This document shows positions 30,405 to 38,092 of a stretch of 64,000 bases of DNA, one piece after another. The DNA lies in NCBI RefSeq assembly GCF_900090285.1, contig NZ_LT607754.1:1364001-1428000 (forward strand), read 5' to 3'. The first letter of the stretch is position 1, and every line of letters begins with the position of its first letter. A model generated the notes under the pieces. That model was not told the origin of the DNA, searched no databases, and was given only the letters and a program-made list of their open reading frames with translations. Both the position numbers and the translations under genes were made by a program. Source of the stretch: Micromonospora inositola. GTDB taxonomy: Bacteria > Actinomycetota > Actinomycetes > Mycobacteriales > Micromonosporaceae.

Positions 30405-30641
30405 TCAGCGCCCGTTGCGCCGGACCGTGCCGATGACCGAGACGGCCAGCAGCAGCGCGAACCCGGCGCCGGCCGACTCGCCGACCGAGTCGACGAAGCC
30501 CTGCCGCTGCACCAGCAGCCCGAACAGGAACCAGCCGACCAGGCCGACCGCGGCCGCCGCGTAGCCGACCAGGGCCGCCGTGGAGACCTGGTCGGCCGGT
30601 GCCCGATCGTCGTCGGGGATCGCGTCCTGGTCGACCGTCAT
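30405..30641 (-). CDS. Small two-span membrane protein
   Basis: 78 aa. An acidic N-terminus is followed by two hydrophobic segments (ALVGYAAAAVGLVGWFLFGL and GFALLLAVSVIGTV) and a short basic end. Family not recognised; function unknown. Confidence 0.72.
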   Translation of the reverse strand: MTVDQDAIPDDDRAPADQVSTAALVGYAAAAVGLVGWFLFGLLVQRQGFVDSVGESAGAGFALLLAVSVIGTVRRNGR

Positions 30642-30725
30642 CTCCCACCCCCGTCCCGGCCGGGCCTGACCTCCAGCGTGTCACCCGGCGGGCGGCGGTG
30701 ACAGGGGCGAAAACCCCGATCCGGT

Positions 30726-31601
30726 TCAGGTGCCGGGGCGGCGGCCGATGACGACCACCCGGGTGCCGATGGAGCCCAGCTCCCAGAGCCGGACGGCGTC
30801 GGCGTGCAGCAGGTTGACGCAGCCGTGCGAGCCGATCGCGCCGTTGTGCAGGTACGTGGTGGTCTCGTGGAAGCCGATCCCGCCGTTGAACTGCTGCCAG
30901 TACGGCAGCCACACCTCGTACGGGTTGGACCATTCCCGCAGGTTCCGGCCGCCGACGTGGTAGGTGCCGGCCGGCGTGGCGTACCCGGCCATGCCGGTCC
31001 GGGTGACGGTGGGGCCGAGCACGACTGTGCCGCCGCGCATCGCCCAGACCGTCTGCCGGGTCAGGTCGATGCAGAAGGTGAGCCCCGAGCCGGCCCGGCA
31101 GCGGTGCACGTCGGTGGTGGCGAGCCGCTTCGCCACGTCGTATGTGGTGGCGCCGGCGCGGCCCGCGGCCGGGCTGATGCCGTACCGGCGCTGGAACTTC
31201 TTGATCGCGGCGCAGTCGGCGGCGGACTGCCGCCCGTCCACGGTCAGTTTCCCGAACCCACCCAACCGGGCCAGGTACGTCTCCACGGCCCGTTGGTGCT
31301 CGCCCTGCGGGCAGCCGGTGAAGCCGGAGCTGCCTGGCTTCGGTGTGGCGCTCGGCTTCGGCGTCGCCGTGCGGCTGGGCTTCGGCGTGGCCGTCCGGCT
31401 CGGCTGCGGAGCCGGACGACCGGTGGTCGGGTCAGGCGCGGGCGTCGCGCTCGCCCCCGATGCCCGTTCCGTCAGGCCGACGGGGGCCGGCGCGGCCGCG
31501 CCGGTTCCGTCGCCCTGCGGATCGAGCGCGCACGCACCGACGCCGACCAGCAGGACCGCTGCCAGGGCGACGACCCGAGCGACAATCCGGACATGCTTCA
31601 T
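30726..31601 (-). CDS. L,D-transpeptidase lipoprotein with peptidoglycan-binding region
   Basis: 291 aa. N-terminal lipoprotein signal VVALAAVLLVGVGACALD with Cys at about residue 25. A Pro/Thr/Ser-rich spacer with repeated TATPKPSR units follows (residues 55-92). Then a peptidoglycan-binding-like helical region (DCAAIKKFQRRYGISPAAG) and a YkuD catalytic domain: TPAGTYHVGG, HETTTYLHNGAIGSHGCVN with the catalytic Cys in SHGCVN. Predicted to make 3-3 crosslinks in peptidoglycan on the outer face of the membrane. Confidence 0.93.
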   Translation of the reverse strand: MKHVRIVARVVALAAVLLVGVGACALDPQGDGTGAAAPAPVGLTERASGASATPAPDPTTGRPAPQPSRTATPKPSRTATPKPSATPKPGSSGFTGCPQGEHQRAVETYLARLGGFGKLTVDGRQSAADCAAIKKFQRRYGISPAAGRAGATTYDVAKRLATTDVHRCRAGSGLTFCIDLTRQTVWAMRGGTVVLGPTVTRTGMAGYATPAGTYHVGGRNLREWSNPYEVWLPYWQQFNGGIGFHETTTYLHNGAIGSHGCVNLLHADAVRLWELGSIGTRVVVIGRRPGT

Positions 31602-31774
31602 GGGCCCTCCCCTGGACAGCCGTCACCTTGCTAGACGTATGGGAGCGCCGGGTGCGTTGCGTCGGCTGTGCGACTTTTCGGTAACACTCCTGCGCGTGCA
31701 ACACTGGATGGTCGGCCTTCGGCTGGTCAGCCGGCCGACGGGCGCGAAAATCCGGCAAGGGAGAGGACGCTGGC

Positions 31775-33454
31775 GTGAGCGGTGGACCACTGATCGTGCA
31801 GTCGGACAAGACTCTGCTGCTGGAGATCGACCACCAGGATGCGCAGGCCTGCCGGATGGCCATCGCGCCGTTCGCCGAGCTGGAGCGCTCCCCCGAGCAC
31901 GTGCACACCTACCGGCTGACCCCGCTGGGGCTGTGGAACGCCCGGGCCGCCGGCCACGACGCCGAGGGCGTGGTGGACACGCTGATCAAGTACTCCCGCT
32001 ACCCGGTCCCGCACGGGCTGCTGGTCGACGTGGCCGAGACGATGGACCGGTACGGCCGGCTCCAGCTCGCCAACGACCCGGCGCACGGTCTGGTGCTGCG
32101 CGCCCTGGACCGGGTGGTGCTGGTCGAGGTCGCCAAGAGCAAGAAGCTCGCCGGCATGCTCGGCGACCGGATCGACGACGACACGATCCAGGTGCACCCG
32201 TCGGAGCGGGGCCGGCTGAAGCAGGCGCTGCTCAAGCTCGGCTGGCCGGCGGAGGACCTGGCCGGGTACGTCGACGGCGAGGCGCACCCGATCGAGCTGG
32301 CCGAGGCCGGCAAGGGCGGGCGTAAGCCGTGGACGCTGCGGTCGTACCAGCGGGAGGCGGTGGAGGCGTTCTGGGCCGGCGGGTCGGGCGTGGTGGTGCT
32401 CCCCTGCGGCGCGGGCAAGACGCTGGTCGGGGCGGCGGCGATGGCCGAGGCGAAGGCGACCACGCTGATCCTGGTGACGAACACGGTCGCCGGCCGGCAG
32501 TGGAAGCGGGAGCTGATTGCCCGCACGTCGTTGACGGAGGACGAGATCGGCGAGTACTCGGGCGAGCGCAAGGAGATCCGCCCGGTCACCATCGCCACGT
32601 ACCAGGTGCTCACCTCGCGGCGCGGCGGCGCGTTCACCCACCTGGACCTGTTCGGCGCCCGCGACTGGGGCCTGGTCGTCTACGACGAGGTGCACCTGCT
32701 GCCCGCGCCGATCTTCCGGTTCACCGCGGACCTCCAGGCCCGCCGCCGGCTGGGGCTGACCGCGACGCTGGTCCGCGAGGACGGCCGGGAGGGCGACGTG
32801 TTCAGCCTGATCGGCCCCAAGCGGTACGACGCGCCGTGGAAGGACATCGAGTCGCAGGGCTGGATCGCCCCGGCCGAGTGCACCGAGGTACGGGTCACGC
32901 TGACCGACGCCGAGCGGATGACGTACGCGACGGCGGAGGCCGAGGAGCGCTACCGGATGGCCGCGACCGCCCGGACGAAACTGCCGGTGGTGAAGGCGCT
33001 CGTCGACCGGCACAAGGGCGACCAGGTGCTGGTGATCGGCGGCTACATCGACCAACTGCACCAGCTCGGCGAATACCTCGACGCGCCGATCATCCAGGGT
33101 TCGACCACCAACAAGGAGCGGGAGCGGCTGTTCGACGCGTTCCGCTCGGGCGAGGTCCGCACCCTGGTCATCTCCAAGGTCGGCAACTTCTCCATCGACC
33201 TGCCCGAGGCGGCGGTGGCGATCCAGGTGTCGGGCACCTTCGGCTCCCGCCAGGAGGAGGCGCAGCGGCTCGGCCGAGTGCTCCGGCCCAAGGCCGACGG
33301 CCGGCAGGCCCACTTCTACACGGTGGTCTCCCGGGACACCATCGACACCGAGTACGCCGCGCACCGGCAGCGGTTTCTGGCGGAGCAGGGTTACGCGTAC
33401 ACGATCGTGGACGCCGACGACGTCCTCGGCCCGTCGCTGCCGTCGTTCGACTGA
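31775..33454 (+). CDS. DNA repair helicase XPB (intact copy)
   Basis: 559 aa SF2 helicase of the bacterial XPB/ERCC3 family. N-terminal helicase-associated domain (1-185); helicase domain 1 with Walker A LPCGAGKT (209-216), motif II DEVH (304-307) and LGLTATLVREDGREGD (RED motif, 327-341); domain 2 with LVIGGYIDQLHQL (419-431) and motif VI EEAQRLGRVLRP (494-505). ATP-dependent 3'-5' unwinding, known for the M. tuberculosis homologue. It follows the helicase-associated partner gene. The 3' part of this gene is repeated in four downstream fragments, so this is the only complete copy. Confidence 0.95.
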   Translation: MSGGPLIVQSDKTLLLEIDHQDAQACRMAIAPFAELERSPEHVHTYRLTPLGLWNARAAGHDAEGVVDTLIKYSRYPVPHGLLVDVAETMDRYGRLQLANDPAHGLVLRALDRVVLVEVAKSKKLAGMLGDRIDDDTIQVHPSERGRLKQALLKLGWPAEDLAGYVDGEAHPIELAEAGKGGRKPWTLRSYQREAVEAFWAGGSGVVVLPCGAGKTLVGAAAMAEAKATTLILVTNTVAGRQWKRELIARTSLTEDEIGEYSGERKEIRPVTIATYQVLTSRRGGAFTHLDLFGARDWGLVVYDEVHLLPAPIFRFTADLQARRRLGLTATLVREDGREGDVFSLIGPKRYDAPWKDIESQGWIAPAECTEVRVTLTDAERMTYATAEAEERYRMAATARTKLPVVKALVDRHKGDQVLVIGGYIDQLHQLGEYLDAPIIQGSTTNKERERLFDAFRSGEVRTLVISKVGNFSIDLPEAAVAIQVSGTFGSRQEEAQRLGRVLRPKADGRQAHFYTVVSRDTIDTEYAAHRQRFLAEQGYAYTIVDADDVLGPSLPSFD

Positions 33455-33599
33455 GCCCTCGTCCTTGATCGACTCGGCTTCCGGGATGTTTCGGTGTCCG
33501 GGTCGCCCCGACAACGCCATTTCCGGGAAGCGGCATCGGCCACCGAGAGCCTCGGGGAGGCCGCGCGGGGAGCGACTGGCCCTCGCGCTCGCTACAGAC

Positions 33600-33623
33600 C
33601 TGATGTCGTAAACGATTCAGCCG
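33600..33623. repeat. Palindromic element copy 1
   Basis: 24 bp beginning CTGATGTCGTAAACGATT; it folds as CTGA/TCAG plus TCGT/ACGA around AA. A second copy at 38048-38071 differs at one base. It lies 146 bp downstream of the intact XPB gene. Confidence 0.7.
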
Positions 33624-33636
33624 TCAGAGGCGAGCC

Positions 33637-34266
33637 TCATTTACGGGCGACACGCTGCTCAAGTGCGGACAGCCGGCTCGCCGCATAACGCCAAGCCTGA
33701 GGGACGAAATACAGGAGAGGTACTAGCACGAGGCAGGCCAGGGCAACATGTACATTGATCAGCGTGAGCACGATTGACAGACCGCTGAGGATGACGGAAG
33801 GTACACTTTGCCGCGGTCCGTGGGCTCGCACTACCTCGTCACCACCTTCAAGCAGTCCAGCCCGTGAGGCATGCCAACGAAGCATTTGAAAGGCCGCACC
33901 GCAGAAGAAGATATCTACGCCATAGAGCATGACAGGGATTTGATCGGTCGGATGCTCACCGAGGAACTGCGTGGGAAACGGTAGTAGGCAGAGCCAAAAG
34001 AGGAGCAGGTTGTTGAGCCAGACCAGACGGCCGGTGGCTCGTTTGATACGGCGGAAGAAATAGTAATGGTTTACCCAAAAGATTGCCACCATGGTAAATG
34101 ACAGGGCGAAGCTGACGAACTTTGGCACAAGGGGCGTCATCGCTTGCAGGTATTCATGCAAGGTGGCGTGGGCGTCGATTTCTGGTGCTCGCAGATCAAG
34201 GACGAGGAGGGTAATGATAATGGCCATGACGGCGTCGCTAAAGACCTCGATGCGGTACTTCGGCAC
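33637..34266 (-). CDS. TMEM175 (DUF1211) family membrane protein
   Basis: 209 aa. The N-terminus IEVFSDAVMAIIITLLVLDL is the signature of TMEM175-type channels (R/K-x-x-x-F-S-D-A-V-x-A-I). Six hydrophobic segments in all, fitting one 6-TM repeat of bacterial TMEM175 potassium channels. Codon use is visibly less GC-biased than in the core genes around it, so recent acquisition is likely. It lies between the intact XPB gene and XPB fragment 1. Confidence 0.88.
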   Translation of the reverse strand: MPKYRIEVFSDAVMAIIITLLVLDLRAPEIDAHATLHEYLQAMTPLVPKFVSFALSFTMVAIFWVNHYYFFRRIKRATGRLVWLNNLLLFWLCLLPFPTQFLGEHPTDQIPVMLYGVDIFFCGAAFQMLRWHASRAGLLEGGDEVVRAHGPRQSVPSVILSGLSIVLTLINVHVALACLVLVPLLYFVPQAWRYAASRLSALEQRVARK

Positions 34267-34375
34267 ATCCTTAAACCTAAAGATTCCTTGCTCGGTGTGG
34301 TGCCCGTTTGGCCACTCCCGTTACCAGGGCCCCGTCGGTAGACCCGCACCCGGAACTGCAGCAACCGCTTCGCCC

Positions 34376-34540
34376 GCAAGGAGATCCGTCCGGTCACGCT
34401 GACCGACGCCGAGCGGATGACGTACGCGAACTTCTCCATCGACCTGCCGGAGGCGGCGGTGGCGATCCAGGTGTCGGGCACCTTCGGCTCCCGCCAGGAG
34501 GAGGCGCAGCGGCTCAGCCGGGTGCTCCGGCCGGACCGAG
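34376..34540 (+). pseudogene. XPB gene fragment 1 (three pieces joined)
   Basis: Coding sense matches three separated parts of XPB, all joined in frame: residues 265-271 (KEIRPVT), 376-385 ([10 protein letters not shown]) and 470-504 (starting [14 protein letters not shown]). A TAG in the same frame at 34339-34341 and the lack of a start show it is not a gene. The first joint shares GGTCAC between the two parents. Bases differ from the intact gene at several positions. Confidence 0.85.
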
Positions 34541-34625
34541 GCGCCATACATCTTCTCCAACTTCGGAATGACCCTCGCGCCGTGAGCTGATTGGTGCGCG
34601 GTGCCATGTCGGCGCCGCGCACCGC

Positions 34626-35408
34626 TCACCTGGACAACCGGGCTCGGCCTCTCAGCAGCGGACCGGACAGGGCAGGGATGCCAACCGAGAGTTGCCCCGA
34701 CCCGCCCTGGACCGGCCCCTGGAGCACCACCACCTCGTACGCTTCGGGCTCGGACCAGATCTGGCGCCAGGTCAGGGACGGACAGAGCCGGTCGCGCGCG
34801 CCGAGATCGAGCTGTGCCGGATGCCCGGGCCCGAGCTCGAACCCGTAGCCCACGGCATCGATGCCCTGGGGCTGCGTGTCCCCTGGGCCGTTCAACATCG
34901 GGCCACCGCCGACGATGAGCCCGTCCCGGAGATAGAGCACCTGGAACAGGCCCGGCGGACTGGAGGTGACGTGGGTCGCGGCGCTGGCGGTGAAGGTCAC
35001 GCTGAGCATCGGCCCGACCTCATCGCTGCGGTACCTGGCGCTGCCCACCGTCATGGTGAGGGCAGACCGGGTGCTCGCCGCGTCGGGCAGCTCGAGCCGG
35101 CGGCCGCACATGAACACCGGGGAGTCGGGCACCGGCGAGGCGACCGGGGACGTGACCGCCATCGACGGATCAACCGACGCATCGCCCCCGACCGCCCGCT
35201 CCGGTCGGGGAGCGCCGCCGAGGCTCCCCACGATCGCCGTCACGGCCAGCACCGCGATCGCGGTCCCGGCGGTGGCGCCGACCAGCGCCCGGCGACGGCG
35301 ACGGCGGCGTACCCGCCGTACGACAGGTGCCGCGTCGAGGCGGAGCGGCCCGGCTTGCGCTGCGACCACCTCCAGGCCGTCGCGCAGCTGTGGCTCATCA
35401 GGCTGCAT
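34626..35408 (-). CDS. Single-pass membrane protein paired with ECF sigma factor
   Basis: 260 aa from ATG at 35408, overlapping the sigma factor stop by 1 nt. A basic cytoplasmic stretch (VVRRVRRRRRRRALVGATAG) is followed by one membrane span (about residues 44-62) and an extracytoplasmic domain of about 190 residues with no recognised fold. Its place after the sigma gene suggests an anti-sigma or sensor role, which is inference: no zinc-binding HxxxCxxC motif is present. Design is like the 44619-45860 protein. Confidence 0.75.
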   Translation of the reverse strand: MQPDEPQLRDGLEVVAAQAGPLRLDAAPVVRRVRRRRRRRALVGATAGTAIAVLAVTAIVGSLGGAPRPERAVGGDASVDPSMAVTSPVASPVPDSPVFMCGRRLELPDAASTRSALTMTVGSARYRSDEVGPMLSVTFTASAATHVTSSPPGLFQVLYLRDGLIVGGGPMLNGPGDTQPQGIDAVGYGFELGPGHPAQLDLGARDRLCPSLTWRQIWSEPEAYEVVVLQGPVQGGSGQLSVGIPALSGPLLRGRARLSR

Positions 35409-35911
35409 CAGTGCTCCTCCCGGGCAGGCTCGGGAGGCCCGTGCCGTTCGGCGAGCCGCGAGCGGGCCTCGTACAGGTACCGCTTGACGGCTCCGGGCTT
35501 GAGGTCGAGCAGATCGGCGCACTCCTGCACCGGAAGGTCGAGGTAGTAATACAGGACTACGCACGCCCGCTGCCGGGCGGACAACTCCCGCAGCGCGCGG
35601 CCGAGATCTCCCCGCAGGTCCGCGTACGCGTGCTGATCCGGCTGCGGCGCCGGCGCCGCGAGCGGCTGGATCCGCCGCCAGAGGTTCCGGCGACGCGTCC
35701 GGTCGAGGTACAAGCGCAGCATGACGGTGCGGACGTACCCCTCGACCTGTCCCACATCCGTGCGCCGGGCCGAGCTGAACGTGCGAACGAGGGCATCCTG
35801 AACCAGGTCCTCGGCCTCGCTGCTGTCACCGCACAGGAGGTAGCCGTACCGCTTGAGCGTAGTGCCCCGCTGCTGCACCAGCCCGGTGAGCACGCCTTCC
35901 CAGCTCGTCAC
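35408..35911 (-). CDS. SigE-family ECF RNA polymerase sigma factor
   Basis: 167 aa from GTG at 35911 (VTSWEGVLTGLVQQRG), with GGCGGGGTG upstream; the longer frame to 35977 is less likely. Region 2: YGYLLCGDSSEAEDLVQDAL; region 4: RACVVLYYYLDLPVQECADL with the recognition helix LKPGAVKRYLYEARSRL. It lacks a long C-terminal extension. Cotranscribed with the membrane protein at 34626 (1-nt overlap). A broken GntR gene lies upstream on the same strand. Confidence 0.9.
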   Translation of the reverse strand: MTSWEGVLTGLVQQRGTTLKRYGYLLCGDSSEAEDLVQDALVRTFSSARRTDVGQVEGYVRTVMLRLYLDRTRRRNLWRRIQPLAAPAPQPDQHAYADLRGDLGRALRELSARQRACVVLYYYLDLPVQECADLLDLKPGAVKRYLYEARSRLAERHGPPEPAREEH

Positions 35912-36065
35912 CCCGCCCCCTTCTCCGCCTCGTTCGTATCGGGTTCCTGCCGCCCCACCATTAAGACGAACGAGCACGTCCGATGGTTGGGGTGCCGGTG
36001 TCGGGAGTACCGGGACGTGTATGACAAGCCCGCAGCAGAGCCGTCGAGAGCGACAAGTCGTAGTG

Positions 36066-36159
36066 AGCAGCCAAGTTCTCGGCTGGACGGTATCAGCGAT
36101 CCGGGCTGAACCTCGCCCACCTCGATCCGCTTCAGCAGATCCTTGATCAACTCGTCCAT
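36066..36159 (-). pseudogene. GntR regulator remnant
   Basis: From ATG at 36159 the strand reads MDELIKDLLKRIEVGEVQPG, then SLIPSSRELG, matching the first 30 residues of a GntR winged helix such as the one at 46763-46990 (MDELLDDLLSKIKDGTYPPG). Homology then stops; the helix-turn-helix and wing are missing. Confidence 0.7.
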
Positions 36160-36212
36160 GGCTGGCGATTCGGCACGTGGAGGCCCCTTGCGAGCGGCTG
36201 GCCGTCCCAGTG

Positions 36213-36606
36213 CGGATGACGTACGCGACGGCGGAGTCCGAGGGAGCGGTATCGGATGGCCGCGACCGCCCGGACCAAGCTGCCGGTGGTGAAGGCGCTC
36301 GTCGACCGGCACAAGGGCGACCAGGTGCTGGTGATCGGCGGCTACATCGACCTGCCCGAGGCGGCGGTGGCGATCCAGGTGTCGGGCACCTTCGGCTCCC
36401 GGCAGGAGGAGGCGCAGCGGCTCGGCCGAGTGCTCCGGCCCAAGGCCGACGGCCGGCAGGCCCACTTCTACACGGTGGTCTCCCGGGACACCATCGACAC
36501 CGAGTACGCCGCCCACCGGCAGCGCTTCCTCGCCGAGCAGGGGTACGCGTACACCATCGTGGACGCTGACGACGTCCTCGGCCCGAAGCTCCCGAGCGTG
36601 GACTGA
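36213..36606 (+). pseudogene. XPB gene fragment 2 (internal deletion)
   Basis: Begins with the sense of XPB residues 381-386 (RMTYAT), is disturbed by a +1 shift near 36240, and then reads from an ATG at 36256 for 116 aa: MAATARTKLPVVKALVDRHK onward. Residues 427-474 are missing; the joint is at ATCGACC, which occurs at both parental borders (GGYID and SID). The tail ends GPKLPSVD and differs from the intact gene. An isolated helicase domain-2 stub could be made, but it lacks motifs I-III. Confidence 0.85.
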
Positions 36607-36951
36607 TCAGGCCGCGCTGAGCTTCCGCAGGACGTACTGGTTGAGGCTGATGCCATCCTCGGCGGCGTGGATGGCGAGTTCGCGGTGCAGGCTCTCTCCG
36701 ACGCGGAGGTTGAACTTGCCCGAGTAGCTGCGCTCAGCGAACGGCTGCGGCACCTGCTCGCCCTGCTCCTCCATGTCCGCGATCACGTCACGCAGCAGAT
36801 CCTGGAGTCCCTGCAGAGCCTCGATCTGAGAAGACGCCAGCCACGAGAGGGACGGAAACTCGGCGCAGGTGGCAACGAACTCGCGGTCCTGGGTCGACCA
36901 GGTGACGCGGTAGGTGTAGTGGGATACCTCAGGACGGGGATCGGTCTGCAT
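36607..36951 (-). CDS. hicB: HicB-type antitoxin
   Basis: 114 aa from ATG at 36951. The N-terminal half is the partial RNase H-like HicB fold (YRVTWSTQDREFVATCAEFP, then SLSWLASS); the C-terminal half has the HicB-type DNA-binding pattern (GKFNLRVGESLHRELAIHAA, then DGISLNQYVLRKLS). It should neutralise the toxin encoded just upstream and repress the operon. Its start overlaps the hicA stop by one base. Its stop abuts the stop of XPB fragment 2 on the other strand. Confidence 0.88.
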   Translation of the reverse strand: MQTDPRPEVSHYTYRVTWSTQDREFVATCAEFPSLSWLASSQIEALQGLQDLLRDVIADMEEQGEQVPQPFAERSYSGKFNLRVGESLHRELAIHAAEDGISLNQYVLRKLSAA

Positions 36952-37196
36952 CACATGGCCTCCTTCTTGTCGATCGCCTTGAGGACTTGCCGTACCTGAT
37001 ACGCCTTGGCCTTGCCTTTGTCGTTCTGAATGTTGACGCGTGGGTCGCCCGCCCAGGGCATCTTGAACACCGCGTGGGAGGTGCCAGCCTGCCGTGGCTT
37101 CCCAAAGTAGTGCTCGCACACCCCGTAGAGATCGTTGTAGGCGACGTTCTGCTGGTTCCTTCGCATCGCTTCAACGAGCTTGTCTATGGACGGCAC
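36951..37196 (-). CDS. hicA: HicA-type toxin (mRNA interferase)
   Basis: 81 aa from GTG at 37196 (VPSIDKLVEAMRRNQQNVAY). The HicA fold ends in a lysine-rich tail, and the catalytic-His motif is GTSHAVFKMPW. The family cleaves mRNA through a dsRBD-like fold. It is first in a hicA-hicB operon, with a perfect palindrome a few bases upstream. Cargo between XPB fragments 2 and 3. Confidence 0.85.
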   Translation of the reverse strand: MPSIDKLVEAMRRNQQNVAYNDLYGVCEHYFGKPRQAGTSHAVFKMPWAGDPRVNIQNDKGKAKAYQVRQVLKAIDKKEAM

Positions 37197-37200
37197 CGGT

Positions 37201-37226
37201 ATATGGTACTGCTGGCGGTACCATAT
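37201..37226. promoter_or_regulatory. hicAB operator palindrome
   Basis: Perfect 9-bp arms ATATGGTAC (37201-37209) and GTACCATAT (37218-37226) with an 8-bp spacer end 4 bp before the hicA start (minus strand). An AT-rich palindrome here fits the autorepression site of HicB. Confidence 0.7.
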
Positions 37227-37241
37227 TTTCAACGCTTCGCC

Positions 37242-38006
37242 GTGCACCTGCTGCCCGCGCCGATCTTCCGGTTCACCGCGGACCTCCAGGCCCGCCGCCG
37301 GCTGGGGCTGACCGCGACGCTGGTCCGCGAGGACGGCCGGGAGGGCGACGTGTTCAGCCTGATCGGCCCCAAGCGGTACGACGCGCCGTGGAAGGACATC
37401 GAGTCGCAGGGCTGGATCGCCCCGGCCGAGTGCACCGAGGTACGGGTCACGCTGACCGACGCCGAGCGGATGACGTACGCGACGGCGGAGGCCGAGGAGC
37501 GCTACCGGATGGCCGCGACCGCCCGGACGAAACTGCCGGTGGTGAAGGCGCTCGTCGACCGGCACAAGGGCGACCAGGTGCTGGTGATCGGCGGCTACAT
37601 CGACCAACTGCACCAGCTCGGCGAATACCTCGACGCGCCGATCATCCAGGGTTCGACCACCAACAAGGAGCGGGAGCGGCTGTTCGACGCGTTCCGCTCG
37701 GGCGAGGTCCGCACCCTGGTCATCTCCAAGGTCGGCAACTTCTCCATCGACCTGCCCGAGGCGGCGGTGGCGATCCAGGTGTCGGGCACCTTCGGCTCCC
37801 GCCAGGAGGAGGCGCAGCGGCTCGGCCGAGTGCTCCGGCCCAAGGCCGACGGCCGGCAGGCCCACTTCTACACGGTGGTCTCCCGGGACACCATCGACAC
37901 CGAGTACGCCGCCCACCGGCAGCGCTTCCTCGCCGAGCAGGGGTACGCCTGAACGATCATCGACGCCGACGACGTCCTCGGCCCGTCGCTGCCGACGGTC
38001 GACTGA
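37242..38006 (+). pseudogene. XPB gene fragment 3 (3' half, 765 bp)
   Basis: Colinear with 32690-33454 without any indel, encoding residues 306-559. The first roughly 670 bp appear identical to the intact gene. From the codon for His530 the sequence differs at many third positions, and codon 542 is TGA (GGGTACGCCTGA), so even as a stub it ends early. The tail resembles fragment 2 more than the intact gene. No start codon or N-terminal half is present; the 5' joint is just after the hicA promoter. Confidence 0.92.
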
Positions 38007-38047
38007 CGCGCGGCCCGGCGCAGGTGTCTGTCTCGCACGCTGTGGAG

Positions 38048-38071
38048 CTGATGTCGTAAACGACTCAGCCG
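38048..38071. repeat. Palindromic element copy 2
   Basis: 24 bp beginning CTGATGTCGTAAACGACT, one mismatch to the copy at 33600-33623. It lies 42 bp downstream of the end of XPB fragment 3, matching the position of copy 1 after the intact gene, though not the distance. Confidence 0.7.
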
Positions 38072-38092
38072 GCCACGCGTCCGTTGCCGGAG

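Noticed and set aside
32329..33468. 379-codon alternative frame inside the XPB gene
   Set aside because: Same-strand shadow of XPB; it recurs in the XPB fragments only because the DNA is repeated.
37242..38006. Fragment 3 as a second functional helicase gene
   Set aside because: It lacks the whole N-terminal half with Walker A, has no start signal and carries a premature TGA.
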